In this document: positions 48,148 through 61,400 of the stretch, piece by piece
How positions within the stretch are numbered: the stretch's first letter is position 1
How the letters are laid out: every line of letters begins with the position of its first letter
Assembly: GCA_963082875.1 (NCBI GenBank)
Contig: OY720097.1
Location: forward strand, 22,700,501-22,764,500
Length of the DNA stretch: 64,000 nucleotides
Direction of reading: 5' to 3'
DNA from: Corella eumyota
Taxonomy: Eukaryota > Chordata > Ascidiacea > Phlebobranchia > Corellidae
Translations under genes and position numbers: made by a program
The notes under the pieces: generated by a model
Database searches by the model: none
The model's input: the letters and a program-made list of their open reading frames with translations, nothing else
Told to the model about the DNA's origin: nothing

Positions 48148-51100
48148 TTAACTCAGTTTATCTAATTTATGTAATTTAGTCGAGTAACCAAATAATGTAA
48201 AATCCTTGAGATAAGCATTCACCCAGTTGTTAAATATCAAGGTATCAAGATCGCCATATTGTTGAGCAATTTGTTTTGTTTCAGTTAAACTTTTTCCATC
48301 GCTTGAGTATCCGCCAGGGTAGCTTATGTTTACTCCAAGATTTAAAAGGGATAGAATATACCTAAAAAAATATGTTTTGCGCTCAAATTTTGCTTTTTTG
48401 TAATAACTTTACAGTTTTACTCTTAGTTTAAAATTGCACAAGTTTAAGATAATAATAACATCATGATTTTATCCAGTCTTAAGTTGTACAAATTTTAGAT
48501 ATTATTGATCTCATGATATAACCCCAACCCAGTCTTAAGTTGTACAAGTTTAAGATATTTTTGACCTTATGATATTACCCCAACCCAGTCTTAAGTTTTC
48601 AAGTTTAAGATATTTTTGACCTCATGATATTACCCCAACCCAGTCTTAAGTTTTCAAGTTTAAGATATTTTTGACCTCATGATATTACCCCAAGCCAGTC
48701 TTAAGTTGTACAAGTTTAAGATATTTTTGACCTCATGATATTACCCCAACCCAGTCCCAAGTTGTACAAGTTTAAGATATTGTTGACCCTTATGATATTA
48801 CCCCAACCCAGTCTCAAGTTGTACAAGTTTAAGATATTATTGACTTTATGATATTACCCCAACCCAGTCTCAAGTTGTACAAGTTTAAGATATTTTTGAC
48901 CCCATGATATTACCCCAACCCAGTCTCAAGTTGTACAAGTTTAAGATACTATTGACCTCATGATATTACCCCAACCCAGTCTTAAGTTGTACAAGTTTAA
49001 GATATTTTTGACCTCATGATATTACCCCAACCCAGTCTTAAGTTTTCAAGTTTAAGATATTATTGACCTCATAATATTACCCCAACCCGGTCTTAAGTTT
49101 TCAAGTTTAAGATATTATTGACTTCATGATATTATCCCAACCCAGTCTTAAGTTGTACAAGTTTAAAATATTTTTGACCTCATGATATTACCCCAACCAA
49201 GTCTTAAGTTGTACAAGTTTAAGATATTATTGACCTCGTGATATTACCCTAGCCCAGTCTTAAGTTGTACTAGTTAAGATATTATTGACCTCATAATATT
49301 ACCCCTACCCAGTCTTAAGTTGTACAAGTTTAAGATATTATTGACTTCATGATATTACCCCAACCCAGTCTCAAGTTGTACAAGTTTAAGATATTTTTGA
49401 CCTCATGTTATTACTCCAACCCAGTCTTAAGTTGTACAAGTTTAAGATATTATTGACCTCATAATATTACCCCTACCCAGTCTCGAGTTGTAAGAGTTTA
49501 AATTATTGTTGACCTTAAGGTATTACCCCAACCTAGCCTTAAGTTGTACAAGTTTATGATATTTTTAACCTCATGATATTACCCCAACCCAGTCTCAAGT
49601 TGTACAAGTTTAAGATATTATTGACCTCATGATAATACCCCAACCCAGTTTGAAGTTGTACAAGTTTAAAATATTTTTGACCTCATGATATTACCCCAAC
49701 CCAGTCTCAAGTCGTACAAGTTTAAGATATTATTGACCTCATGATATTACCCCAAACCAGTTTCAAGTTGTACATGTTTAAGATATTATTGACCTCATGA
49801 TATAACCACAACCCAGTCTTAAGTTGTACAAGTTTAAGATATTATTGACTTCATGATATTACCCCAACCCAGTCTCAAGTTGTACAAGTTTAAGATATTT
49901 TTGACCTCATGTTATTACCCCAACCCAGTCTTAAGTTGTACAAGTTTAAGATATTATTGACCTCATAATATTACCTTTACCCAGTCTCGAGTTGTAAGAG
50001 TTTAAATTATTGTTGACCTTAAGGTATTACCCCAACCTAGCCTTAAGTTGTACAAGTTTAAGATATTTTTAACCTCATGATATTACCCCAACCCAGTCTC
50101 AAGTTGTACAAGTTTAAGATATTTTTAACCTCATTATATTACTCCAACCCAGTCTCAAGTTGTACAAGTTTAAGATATTATTGACCTCATGATATTACCC
50201 CAACCCAGTCTTAAGTTTAAGATATTTTTGACCTCATAATATTACCCCTACCCAGTCTCGAGTTGTAAGAGTTTAAATTATTGTTGACCTCAAGGTATTA
50301 CCCCAACCCAGTCTTAAGTTTTCAAGTTTAAGATATTTTTGATCTTATGGTATTACCCCAGCCCAGTCTAAAGTTGTACAAGTTTAAGATAATATTGACC
50401 TCATGATATTACCCCAACCCAGTCTTAAGTTGTACAAGTTTAAGATATTATTGACCTCATGATATTACCCCAACCCAGTCTCAAGTTGTACAAGTTTAAG
50501 ATATTTTTGACCTCATGATATTACCCCAACCCAGTCTTAAGTTGTACAAGTTTAAGATATTTTTGACCTCATGATATTACCCCAACCCAGTCCCAAGTTG
50601 TACAAGTTTAAGATATTGTTGACCCTTATGATATTACCCCAACCCAGTCTCAAGTTGTACAAGTTTAAGATATTATTGACTTTATGATATTACCCCAACC
50701 CAGTCTCAAGTTGTACAAGTTTAAGATATTTTTGACCCCATGATATTACCCCAACCCAGTCTCAAGTTGTACAAGTTTAAGATACTATTGACCTCATGAT
50801 ATTACCCCAACCCAGTCTTAAGTTGTACAAGTTTAAGATATTTTTGACCTCATGATATTACCCCAACCCAGTCTTAAGTTTTCAAGTTTAAGATATTATT
50901 GACCTCATAATATTACCCCAACCCGGTCTTAAGTTTTCAAGTTTAAGATATTATTGACTTCATGATATTATCCCAACCCAGTCTTAAGTTGTACAAGTTT
51001 AAAATATTTTTGACCTCATGATATTACCCCAACCAAGTCTTAAGTTGTACAAGTTTAAGATATTATTGACCTCGTGATATTACCCTAGCCCAGTCTTAAG

Positions 51101-54100
51101 TTGTACTAGTTAAGATATTATTGACCTCATAATATTACCCCTACCCAGTCTTAAGTTGTACAAGTTTAAGATATTATTGACTTCATGATATTACCCCAAC
51201 CCAGTCTCAAGTTGTACAAGTTTAAGATATTTTTGACCTCATGTTATTACTCCAACCCAGTCTTAAGTTGTACAAGTTTAAGATATTATTGACCTCATAA
51301 TATTACCCCTACCCAGTCTCGAGTTGTAAGAGTTTAAATTATTGTTGACCTTAAGGTATTACCCCAACCTAGCCTTAAGTTGTACAAGTTTATGATATTT
51401 TTAACCTCATGATATTACCCCAACCCAGTCTCAAGTTGTACAAGTTTAAGATATTATTGACCTCATGATATTACCCCAACCCAGTTTGAAGTTGTACAAG
51501 TTTAAAATATTTTTGACCTCATGATATTACCCCAACCCAGTCTCAAGTCGTACAAGTTTAAGATATTATTGACCTCATGATATTACCCCAAACCAGTTTC
51601 AAGTTGTACATGTTTAAGATATTATTGACCTCATGATATAACCACAACCCAGTCTTAAGTTGTACAAGTTTAAGATATTATTGACTTCATGATATTACCC
51701 CAACCCAGTCTCAAGTTGTACAAGTTTAAGATATTTTTGACCTCATGTTATTACCCCAACCCAGTCTTAAGTTGTACAAGTTTAAGATATTATTGACCTC
51801 ATAATATTACCCTTACCCAGTCTCGAGTTGTAAGAGTTTAAATTATTGTTGACCTTAAGGTATTACCCCAACCTAGCCTTAAGTTGTACAAGTTTAAGAT
51901 ATTTTTAACCTCATGATATTACCCCAACCCAGTCTCAAGTTGTACAAGTTTAAGATATTTTTAACCTCATTATATTACTCCAACCCAGTCTCAAGTTGTA
52001 CAAGTTTAAGATATTATTGACCTCATGATATTACCCCAACCCAGTCTTAAGTTTAAGATATTTTTGACCTCATAATATTACCCCTACCCAGTCTCGAGTT
52101 GTAAGAGTTTAAATTATTGTTGACCTCAAGGTATTACCCCAACCCAGTCTTAAGTTTTCAAGTTTAAGATATTTTTGATCTTATGGTATTACCCCAGCCC
52201 AGTCTAAAGTTGTACAAGTTTAAGATAATATTGACCTCATGATATTACCCCAACCCAGTCTTAAGTTGTACAAGTTTAAGATATTATTGACCTCATGATA
52301 TTACCCCAACCCAGTCTCAAGTTGTACAAGTTTAAGATATTTTTGACCTCATGATATTACCCCAACCCAGTCTTAAGTTGTACAAGTTTAAGATATTTTT
52401 GACCTCATGATATTACCCCAACCCAGTCCCAAGTTGTACAAGTTTAAGATATTATTGACCTCATGATATAACCCCAACCCAGTCTCAAGTTGTACAAGTT
52501 TAAGATATTTTTGACCTCATGATATTACCTCAACCCAGTCTTAAGTTTTCAAGTTTAAGATATTATTGACCTCATAATATTACCCCAACCCGGTCTTAAG
52601 TTTTCAAGTTTAAGATATTATTGACCTCATGATATTACCCCAACCCAGTCTCAAGTTGTACAAGTTTAAGATATTTTTGACCTTATGATATTACCCCAAC
52701 CCAGTCTTACGTTTTCAAGTTTAAGATATTTTTGACCTCATGATATTACCTCAACCCAGTCTTAAGTTTTTTAAGTTTAAAATATTATTAACTTCATGAT
52801 ATTACCCCAACCCAGTCTCAAGTTGTACAAGTTTAAGATATTTTTGACCTCATGATATTACCCCAACCCAGTCTTAAGTTTTCAAGTTTAAGATATTTTT
52901 GACCTCATGATATTACCTCAACCCAGTCTTAAGTTTTCAAGTTTAAGATATTATTGACCTCAAAATATTACCCCAACCCGGTCTTAAGTTTTCAAGTTTA
53001 AGATATTATTGACTTCATGATATTATCCCAACCCAGTCTTAAGTTGTACAAGTTTAAGATATTATTGACCTCATGATACTACCCCAACCCAGTCTCAAGT
53101 TGTACAAGTTTAAGATATTTTTGACCTCATGATACTACCCCAACCCAGTCTCAAGTTATACAAGTTTAGGACATTATAGTAATGACAGCATAAATTCGTA
53201 TAATCTTTTAATAAAAATGTATTTAAACCTTGAGTCTTCTTCTATTGTTTCCAAATGAGCTATGACGTCATAATGAAACAAACAAGGTTGACAGATGCTG
53301 TCATAAGTGGCCCAATGTTTTCCGAGTGACGTATTTAATTGGTTGTTTGAATTTAGTGATGCAAATTCGACGAACTTTGCGAAATCGTCTTTTGTTCGAT
53401 TTTCTAAACAGAAATAAATATGTTATTGGTTTATTTTTAGTATATTTTTATTGTTTAAATAACCTGTTTTGCTTTTCCTGTAAATTTCTCCTCCGCTTAA
53501 ATTAAATCCGGGGTCTCCGCCTTTTCGCTTTTCCGCCAATTTGTTCTGATAAGTTGAAAGAAAGCGGGCAAATGGATTACGGACGACCAGGAATCTTAAA
53601 TAAGATGGCGGCACCTGGTTCAGTTTGGTCACCGTTTTGATATATTTAAAAGTTCCTAAGTGCACCTCGTGATGTTTTAACTAAAAATATAGGACCTGTA
53701 TTAGCTATGTCCGTCGGTTTAAACTAGTTATTCTAAAATAAATGCGGAAAGGGCGCCCCTTGAGTAAGGCGCTATAAACGGTATAAACCCCTGCTGAGCC
53801 AGCGCTTAATCAGCAGCATAATTACGGGGCAGAAACATTTGTTATATTTACCCTTGTTATAAACTCGACATTTTCATTATCTTGGTTTAAAAGCAAAAAT
53901 ATTCTTTTCCAATTGGTTGTCCCAGTCTTCGGTATAAAACAATAAGCCAGTTTATGTTTATGCGAGAATAACATGTTAACTTGGCGTGGTTGTGGTTTAC
54001 GTTGATCTAAATTAAAGTTTGATTGCAATTTAAGTGGAAATTATTAGCGGTATTAAATCACAAATCCAAGATACAATTTAAAACAAAATTAATAAATATT

Positions 54101-54482
54101 TATACATATTTTACGGTATAACACGCCAAGTTTACCTAACCTAGTAGCTAAGCAGTTATTAGTAAAATAAGTAGCAATAGATTTTATAAATGTATTTTAA
54201 CTTCTTTTTAACGAAGATATATTTTAAAAGTAAATACGCACCATATTTTTCGCAGGCAGATTTTAAGAGTTTTTTTCGTTTGTTCATTCTTGCTTTCATC
54301 ATCGTCATAAAATCGATGTGACTTAACTGCTCTTTAGCATCATTTTGCGGGTAGAAATATTGTTGATTTTGTAAAAATTCCGAATTTAGATTGACGACTA
54401 TGAATTTTGCAAAAAAGTGTAATAGAGCAAGTAAAATTATTGCTATCATACACCTCATAAAATTCATTTTAAAATATGCCAT
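48148..54482 (-). CDS. Carbohydrate sulfotransferase (HNK-1ST/CHST8-14 type, Sulfotransfer_2 family)
   Basis: Predicted 333-residue Golgi type II membrane enzyme that would transfer sulfate from PAPS to a glycan. Exons on the minus strand: 54482-54242, 54006-53852, 53680-53464, 53403-53229 and 48361-48148, with matching phases. A short N-terminus precedes a membrane anchor (about 12-31). The 5'-phosphosulfate loop is CFIPKTGTTNWKR (103-115), and the 3'-phosphate loop is VVRNPFARFLSTYQNK (164-179). Family landmarks HW (234-235), CQPC (242-245), YD (249-250) and a C-terminal DFTLFGYS follow. Length fits the family. The last intron (48362-53228) is almost filled by a 55-bp minisatellite. Exact substrate (HNK-1, GalNAc, chondroitin or dermatan) cannot be told. 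The donor after exon 3 (GTTATT) is weak but phases agree. Confidence 0.9.
48412..53175. repeat. 55-bp minisatellite, about 86 copies, in a sulfotransferase intron
   Basis: The unit reads TTGACCTCATGATATTACCC, CAACCCAGTCTTAAGTTGTA, CAAGTTTAAGATATT. Variants differ by single bases and a GTACAAG/TTCAAG choice. A block of about 1,836 bp (for example 48782 to 50617) is repeated from 50618, giving a higher-order structure. The unit resembles the reverse strand of the SINE tail region (ACTCCGACCCAGTCTCGAGT, TTTGGGATATTAT), suggesting it was seeded by a SINE. Confidence 0.93.
53722..53831. mobile_element. Nested MITE and SINE fragments in a sulfotransferase intron
   Basis: Text to about 53752 (ATGCGGAAAGGGCG) matches part of the 148-bp MITE at 47616. 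It is followed directly by an internal SINE piece (CCCTTGAGTAAGGCGCTATA to CAGCAGCATAATTA). Both ends are broken. Confidence 0.6.
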
Positions 54483-54521
54483 TGCTACAATCCTATGTTC
54501 TACATGTTAAAAGTAAACAAG

Positions 54522-54750
54522 TTAAAGCCCGTTCACAAGGCGTACGCAACGTAACGTAATGCAAGATTTTGCAGATTTTGCAAAAAAGATTTTCTTCGAA
54601 AGTTTGCAAAATTTACGCAAGATTTCGTAAGCGGTATACTTTTATTAGGTATTGTTTATTGAAATTTTAAAAAGAAATCCCTAGAAATTGTAAAGTTACG
54701 TAACGCAACGCAGCGCAACGTTACCTTGCCATGTGAACAGGCCTTTACTG
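54522..54750. mobile_element. MITE with inverted ends upstream of the sulfotransferase
   Basis: The left end AAAGCCCGTTCACAAGGC pairs imperfectly with the right end read in reverse (AAAGGCCTGTTCACATGGC). Inner parts rich in ACGCAACGTAACG are also inverted. No coding sequence. The target duplication is not clear, so the superfamily is left open. Confidence 0.6.
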
Positions 54751-56166
54751 TTAAGTTACCGAAAATATATGTCCAAAATAGGCATTCTAACAAGACATTT
54801 TACATAAACACTTTTTCATGTTTTTAATTTACAAAAAAATTCAATAATGTGTTGTTTTTAAAATTGTTATTTTCGGGTTAATGTCTATTTTTTAAATTGA
54901 TTTTCGGTATTACGATAAAATAGCTAAATAAACATAATCTTTTATTATTTTAGCTAACTAAACACGCTGTTGATTTCTACTATTATCTAACCAGTAACAA
55001 AATATCAAATACTATTTTATTGGTTCAAAGTTTTATATTAAACAATATGAAGTCAACTACTTCCTGTGGTTTTTAGGTCATATTGTAATTTGGTTTTTAC
55101 TAAATTTGGGAAATTTGAAATATTTTGTTTTGACGTGTCACTGTAAAGGTATTAACCAAAATTTAAGTTGACATTTCAATGAAATTTTAATATTTTATTA
55201 ACGTTATTTATTCAAGCTTTAATAATTTTTTTTATCCACTATGCTTTATTATATACACATTCGGTTAATGTTGTATGGCACCGAACTACAAGACGAGAGG
55301 TTTTGGGTTCGAGCCGCAACAATTCCATATTATTCGCCCTAAGCCTGTAGTTTACAGTTAGTCTAAAACTAGTTTACACTTCTTTATTTCAAATATAAAA
55401 CATATCACTTTAAGATGTAATAGGCAAAAAATGTATAGGTCTATATTGTTATTAAATATGTTTTATTTAATACTTATAATAACTTTAAGATTGACTAAGT
55501 TAAAAGACAGTTATTGCACGTAAGTTTTAAATAAAAATGTCAATAAATGAGTTTTAAAGGCAGCATACCATACACATTTGTAGTTCGACTAGGTCGTAAA
55601 TTATCGCGGGAATTCGGTTAATTTTGACTGCACTTTACATTTCTACTGTGTATTTAACAAATGCAAATGCGTAGTTACTTGTTTGTTAAAAACGAAACAA
55701 AAATATAATTTCGATGCTACATGGCAAATTTAAAGCTGTGATTGATTTTAGAAAGGAGTTAAAACTCTTCAGTTTAGGTGGAAATTATTAAACAAATATG
55801 CGTCATTCTAAAGCCTTGCTAGGAAGAAATTCGTCGTTAAGGTGTGTTTTATATAAAATAAATATTTACATGTTGCTGTGACAATAAAAAGCAGACATTT
55901 TTGAGTTTTGCAATTCAATTACAAAGGCACAGAATCTAGATAGACGACAATTGTTACTCATAAAATTTTTTACAAACGCCATTGTTTATAGACATGAGCT
56001 GCCTCTTATTTTTAAGACCAATTAATCAAGATAACGCCCCCTTTTAAACCCCCGTTAAAAGACTGCTTAAATAAAGATATAACAAAAGCGTGTATTAACC
56101 AAAGTTTTTGATTTTATTTAGCAAATAAGGCGTTTTATTGTTGAAAAGTAAACTTAGTAGTAAGTC
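54751..56166. other. Intergenic region, nothing recognised
   Basis: AT-rich sequence between the divergent sulfotransferase and LU-domain genes; promoters of both should lie here. A weak tRNA-like scrap with a B-box-like GGGTTCGAGCC occurs near 55307, but no full cloverleaf is visible. No exons or clear repeats were found. Confidence 0.5.
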
Positions 56167-57409
56167 ATGAGATTCGTCTGCACTGTCATTTTATTTCTTT
56201 GTTTGGCTACGTTTTCAGGTAAACAAAATATTAAAGCCTATTACAAAATTATGCTAGTTGTTATAGATTTAGAAAGTGCGAATTTATATTCTAACTTCAG
56301 TATTTGGTATGCAAATCAATTTATAATAAATTGGCTGCTGCGTAAGCTAATAATTGGTAAAAAATTGTGTTTTAATAATTGTTCTAATGTGTATTAAGTT
56401 GTTAATATACTTGGACAGATGCCGTTCGCTGTTATCAATGTGAGTCCGGCAAGCAAGGGAGCCAGGGTGAGGGTTGTGAGAATGTAGTAGCTGGGGATAC
56501 AAAATATGAGAGGGACTGTGGTCAAAACAACGACTTCTGTTTCGTACAGACAACAACAATTCGAGGTTTTAAAATATTCATCTATCAATAATTTGATAAA
56601 TGTAAAATATCCAAAGTTAAAGCCTAGAGTAACATCTGTAAATGATTTGATTTTGGGCAAAATTGCTAGTTGCCATAGGCAACAACAAAACAAATATGAC
56701 TTTCGTATTCTTCGAGCTAATAATATTAGAAAATCTGGTATGACTTCTCTACCTAAGTTGTATAACGTATTGTTAATATTAAGTAAACTATGCGCAGATG
56801 AAACGACGGAGTCAACGACTATCACTGCTATAGAACGAGGCTGTACTAATGTTGAATCTCCACCTGATAACTGTACAACCGTAGCCCAAACAACCACATG
56901 CAGAAGAACTTGTAACACGGGTATAAATTAACAATCATTAATAAATTAGGTGTATTAATCTTTTATAATTTTAATTGATTGGGATTTGAGAACCTTATGG
57001 TTTTTATATGTTGATTTATCAATCTCTATCTGATGATATTTTATGCTGACTATTTGTTGAATGGGTATTTTATATATATCTTTATCCTCGATGTGGGAAG
57101 GTCAAATTTACGACCTAAACATAGAGTAAGATTGGTTGTTCCATTTTTACTTGTTGAAGGGGCATTATTACTGTTAAACTGAAAATAAGTAAGCTTTAAA
57201 GTTTACATGTAAACGCTACAGAAGTATAAGGTGGCGGTTATTCAATGGAAACTCTTTTTAGGCACCTAGTGGATACTTTAGATTAGGATTTTTATTTGTA
57301 AAATTACAAACAATTTGTTATAGATGGTTGTAACGAGGCCCTAACAAGACATGCAAATATATTCCTTACGCTGTGCTTCCTTATTCTCGCTTTTACTTTA
57401 ATTAAGTAA
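56167..57409 (+). CDS. GPI-anchored Ly6/uPAR (LU, three-finger) domain protein
   Basis: Predicted 135-residue surface protein. Exons: 56167-56218 (signal peptide MRFVCTVILFLCLATFS), 56419-56565, 56798-56920 and 57324-57409, all joined in phase 1. The mature part starts with the hallmark CYQC pattern and has ten cysteines, as expected for five disulfides of one LU domain, ending in the conserved Cys-Asn (GCNEAL). The last exon supplies a short spacer and a hydrophobic C-terminus (IFLTLCFLILAFTLIK), the usual GPI-attachment signal. One domain with its exon layout matches the Ly6 family. Such proteins act as surface ligands, receptor modulators or toxin-like folds; the specific role here is unknown. 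A SINE tail fragment sits in intron 3. Confidence 0.88.
57073..57146 (-). mobile_element. SINE tail fragment in LU gene intron 3
   Basis: Matches the SINE 3' end in reverse (TATATATCTTTATCCTCGAT then CATAGAGTAA). The remainder of the element is absent. Confidence 0.65.
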
Positions 57410-58205
57410 ACATAAGAAAACAACGCAACACGGGAACAGTTATACCTGTCAAGCTTAGATTTTATATTTTTTTATATTTTAACAAATAATCTATTTTTGT
57501 TGTAAGTTAACAAAGTTATTTAAATCGTTTAGTGTAGTTTTATCTTTAAAGCATAGAATTAGCCTCAACATTTTTTAAAATTTTTATATAAATATGTGTT
57601 AGTATAATGTTTAATTTAATTTGTAAATAAATATATAAAAATCTAATTTATTTTTTTTAAATCTGTCAAAAAAATTGAGGATAAATTAAGAGATTTCAGG
57701 AAAACAAAATAAAAACATTTGAAAATCATTGAAGTGTTAAATCACGAGGTCTGTTTGTTTTCCTTGGTAAATAAAGTTTTTAACAATTTATGAACTTAAT
57801 TTACTTCATCATATGACAAACTATTATGTTTCGCTTCATTTGGCAACAAATATTTTTATTATAATAGCAGTAACTCACAAAATAGTCGCAAATGTAAAGA
57901 AAATTAGAAAATAAACTGGCAGTAAAATCATTTAATTTATTGTAAAAAAATAATCAGATAAAATGGTGAAGGAGTAAGTCAAAGTCAATCATAGGTGGCG
58001 ACTAGAAACCTAACATATTGCTTATTTATTAGAACCTCTATTAGCGTCGTCTGCCAGTTGAAACGAGTAGTACTAAAATGAATGCGGAAAGGGCGAAATG
58101 TACAAAAAATTATTAGACTAAAAAAGATTAGGGCATATCAGCCTATTCTGCATTTTATAAAAATATTGTGTTTTTTGGGTTAAAATGACCTTTTGGTAAT
58201 ATAAC
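57410..58205. other. Intergenic region with a half MITE
   Basis: AT-rich and without exons. From 58028 to about 58110 it matches one half of the 148-bp MITE (CTATTAGCGTCGTCTGCCAG, then ATGCGGAAAGGGCG). AATAAA-type motifs near 57627 could serve the LU gene. Confidence 0.5.
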
Positions 58206-58424
58206 AGTCTGAAAAGTAGGGCAGTTTTCGACAAGATCTCGGGCGTGCAAGCATAAAAATAGTGTGACTGCCCGGCACTCGTACTAAATGTTTTGGTCTA
58301 CGCGTGTATGCAGGATTTTTTTTGCGTGGGTTACCTAAACCAGGCGTGTAAAAAGTTAACTTTTGGCGTGCATTTTTTTACTAAAAAAAATCTTGTGCGT
58401 GCACGCTGCCCTACTTTCCAGAGT
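58206..58424. mobile_element. 219-bp MITE with 20-bp inverted ends
   Basis: Left end AGTCTGAAAAGTAGGGCAG, right end CTGCCCTACTTTCCAGAGT; these pair with two or three mismatches. The interior is GC-richer (GCGTGCA repeats) and noncoding. The target duplication is unclear. It lies just upstream of the KH-like gene. Confidence 0.65.
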
Positions 58425-58488
58425 ATTACATTTAAATTTATTTTATTTAGGTTTTGATAATCTTTATTAATATCTTTATAAACTTAAA

Positions 58489-61400
58489 ATGAATAAAAAC
58501 AATTCATTTGAACGTGATGAATTTGCTGTAACGACTGAAAATATCAAAAAACTGGAAAAATATAAGAATCAGATTAAAAACCAATATAAAACTCAACTAA
58601 TTATTCCTGGTTCTAATAAGGATGGAATAGTTTGGATCAGTTTAATTGGTCAAAAGGATAATCTTCAAGCAGCAAAAGTAAGTTAGATAAAAATTTGTGG
58701 ATCCGGACAAATTTACGTTTTTTTTTTTTAAACTAAGGATTGTAAAAGTAAATGTGAAAACAATTAAACTGGCAGCGTGTTGTAGTGGTAAGAAAACTTG
58801 CTACACCACACATGAGGTTGTGGGTTCAATCCCCACTGATCTCATGCTGTAGCGCCATTGAGTAAGGCGCTATAAACGGTATGAACTCCTGCTGAGCCAG
58901 CACTTAATCAGCAGCATAATTATTGGGCAATTATAATCTATAATATCCCAAACTGCCACAGACAACTCGAGACTGGGTCTGAGTAACTGAAGGTACTCTA
59001 TGTTTAAGTTGCACATTCGACTTTCCCACATCGAGGATAAAGATATATACAAAAAAATATATATATATATATATATTAATTATTTCGATTATAACAATAC
59101 CCCATTATTAGATATAAAGAATCATAAAAGTTATCAGAAATTTGACAAAAACCATAAACTTTACATGATTCAAATTGATTTTACATTAAGTTATTGGTTT
59201 AAATGTTAATTTATTTTGTATAATTGCCAACTTTTTATTGTTTATTAAAAGGGATAACACTTGTGTAAACTATTTCAACTTAAAGAATTTTCTGCCTTGT
59301 TTAATTAGTATTTTTATTCCTAAATTTAAGATGGGTGTTTGAAGACTTTTATAATTTTATAGTTTCAGTTATTTAAGCTAAATGTTGTTTTAACTTTAAT
59401 GATGTTAAATTTAATGTCTGTTTTTTAATTGTTTTTTTAAGTGTTATCTTATCTTTAAATTTCAAATTATTCTTATTTTTTTAGATTTTCATTAAAGCAA
59501 CTTGCAACCCTGAAGAAACTGAAATAATTGGAGGACAATTATTTCCTTTGTTAGTTTTCACAGCTTTACAGGTTAATATTAATTAAATTAATTAGTAAAA
59601 AAATTGACTTATAAAGTAAAATAATTTTTAATTTGATAAATTAAAATTGTGTTTGTAATTTCACTCTAATCTTAGAATATATAATAACATTATTGAACCG
59701 GCAGCGTTGTGTAGTGTTAAGAACACCACACATGAGGTCGTGGGTTCAATCCCAACTGCTCTCATGCTGCAGCGCCCTTGAGTAAGGCACTATAAACAGT
59801 ACAAACTCCTGCTGAGCCAGCACTTAATCAGCAGTATAATTAAAGGGCAATTATAATCTATAATATCCCAAACTGCCACAGGCAACTCGAGACTGGGTTG
59901 GAGTAACTGTTGTTACTTTATGTTTAAGTCGTGCATTAGACTTTCCCACATCGAGGTTAAAGATATATATAAAAAAAAAAAATTTAGCTTTTTAAAAATA
60001 TTTTTTGTTATTTTTTTTAAATTATTTTGTTGTATTTGTTTTATGATGCTACAACACTATTATAGATATACTAGCTATATTATTTCACTGATTTCCATAA
60101 TATTAAGGTTATGTTTTTGTAAAAGGGTTTCTGGCATAATGGAATTGAAAGAAAATATTCTGTTGTGATCAAACCAAAGCATAAAAGAAATAGCATTAAA
60201 ATACAAGGAGGAAAAGGTGATGTTAAACGACTTGTTAATTCTATTAACTTACTACACCAACAAAACAATGAGGTATTTTTAATTGATGTTGTACACTTCT
60301 ATATTTATTTTATTACAATTTTAAGCATAACTGGCATGTTATGTATAACTTATTTAATGTTTTACATTTTAAATTTAGATTTTTCAAGCCAATATTTTTG
60401 TTTTTATAATATATATATATAAAATGTTATAATAATTTGTTTAAAATTGTGATTTCTAGAAAACTTTAAAAGTTTTTGTGAGTCTGTGATTTAAATAATT
60501 AGTAAATTTAATTTCATTTTAAGGACAAGGATCTTGAGGATAAATTTGCAAACTTAATTTCAAACTGCATGGAACCTCAAGAAGTTGAAATTTTAAACTT
60601 TAACATTGGGATTAAAAAGGTAAGTTTATCAAAGTAAATTTTTTTTTTTTTGTATATATCTTACTCAAGGGCGCTACAGCATGAGAGCAGTGTGGATTGA
60701 ACTCACGACCTCATGTGTGGTGTAGCAAGTGTTCTTACCACTACACCACGCTGCCGGCTATTATTTTTTTTTTGGTTGCTTTAAAAAAAGGCTTAAAAAA
60801 AGAGAGGTTTATAGAATTGTGTGATAAAAAAACTTTTCTTAAATTATTTTGTTTTAGTGATTCAAAATTTTTATTATTTAGTTTACGAGTTTAAAAATAA
60901 TGTAAACATTTTTCTAACCGTTTTGTTTTCTTTTAAATTTTTTTAGTTTTTATTCTCAATAATAAAAGATGAGAGATTTGAATTTAACTTCGAGCAAATT
61001 CGGGATCAAAACATTGATCAAATCTTGGAGGATAAAGTCTTACCCACTCCCAGAAAACAGAACGACAAAAGTTTTTTCGAGTAAGTTAAACTTTCTATTT
61101 AATTTATTTTGCTCGATGTTAAAATATTTTTTATTTGGCCCCCTTTTGCTATCCTCATCTAACCTTTTTTTTTTTTTTAATTTTTTTTTTTTTTCACTGT
61201 AGTATGGAATGTAATGAAGAATCGACTTCGAAAGTTCAAAAAGATGAAAATGTCGTAAGTTTTGTTTGACTAAGGTTTTATTAACGTAATAAAATGTCAT
61301 AATATTTGTACAAAGGGTTTAACCATAATGAGAGTGTAATATATTACAACTAGTATTTACACATACACTTAACTTCCTTTTTTTGATGGATGAAATGTAC

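Noticed and set aside
56394-56918. Minus-strand and alternative plus-strand open frames of 140-174 codons
   Set aside because: They cross the LU-domain exons in other frames. The LU exons have signal peptide, ten cysteines, phase-1 junctions and a GPI tail, which is much stronger evidence.
21687-60757. tRNA-like heads with A and B boxes on both strands as possible tRNA genes
   Set aside because: Each is the head of the same SINE family with a long non-tRNA body and tail; no proper cloverleaf with anticodon was recognised.
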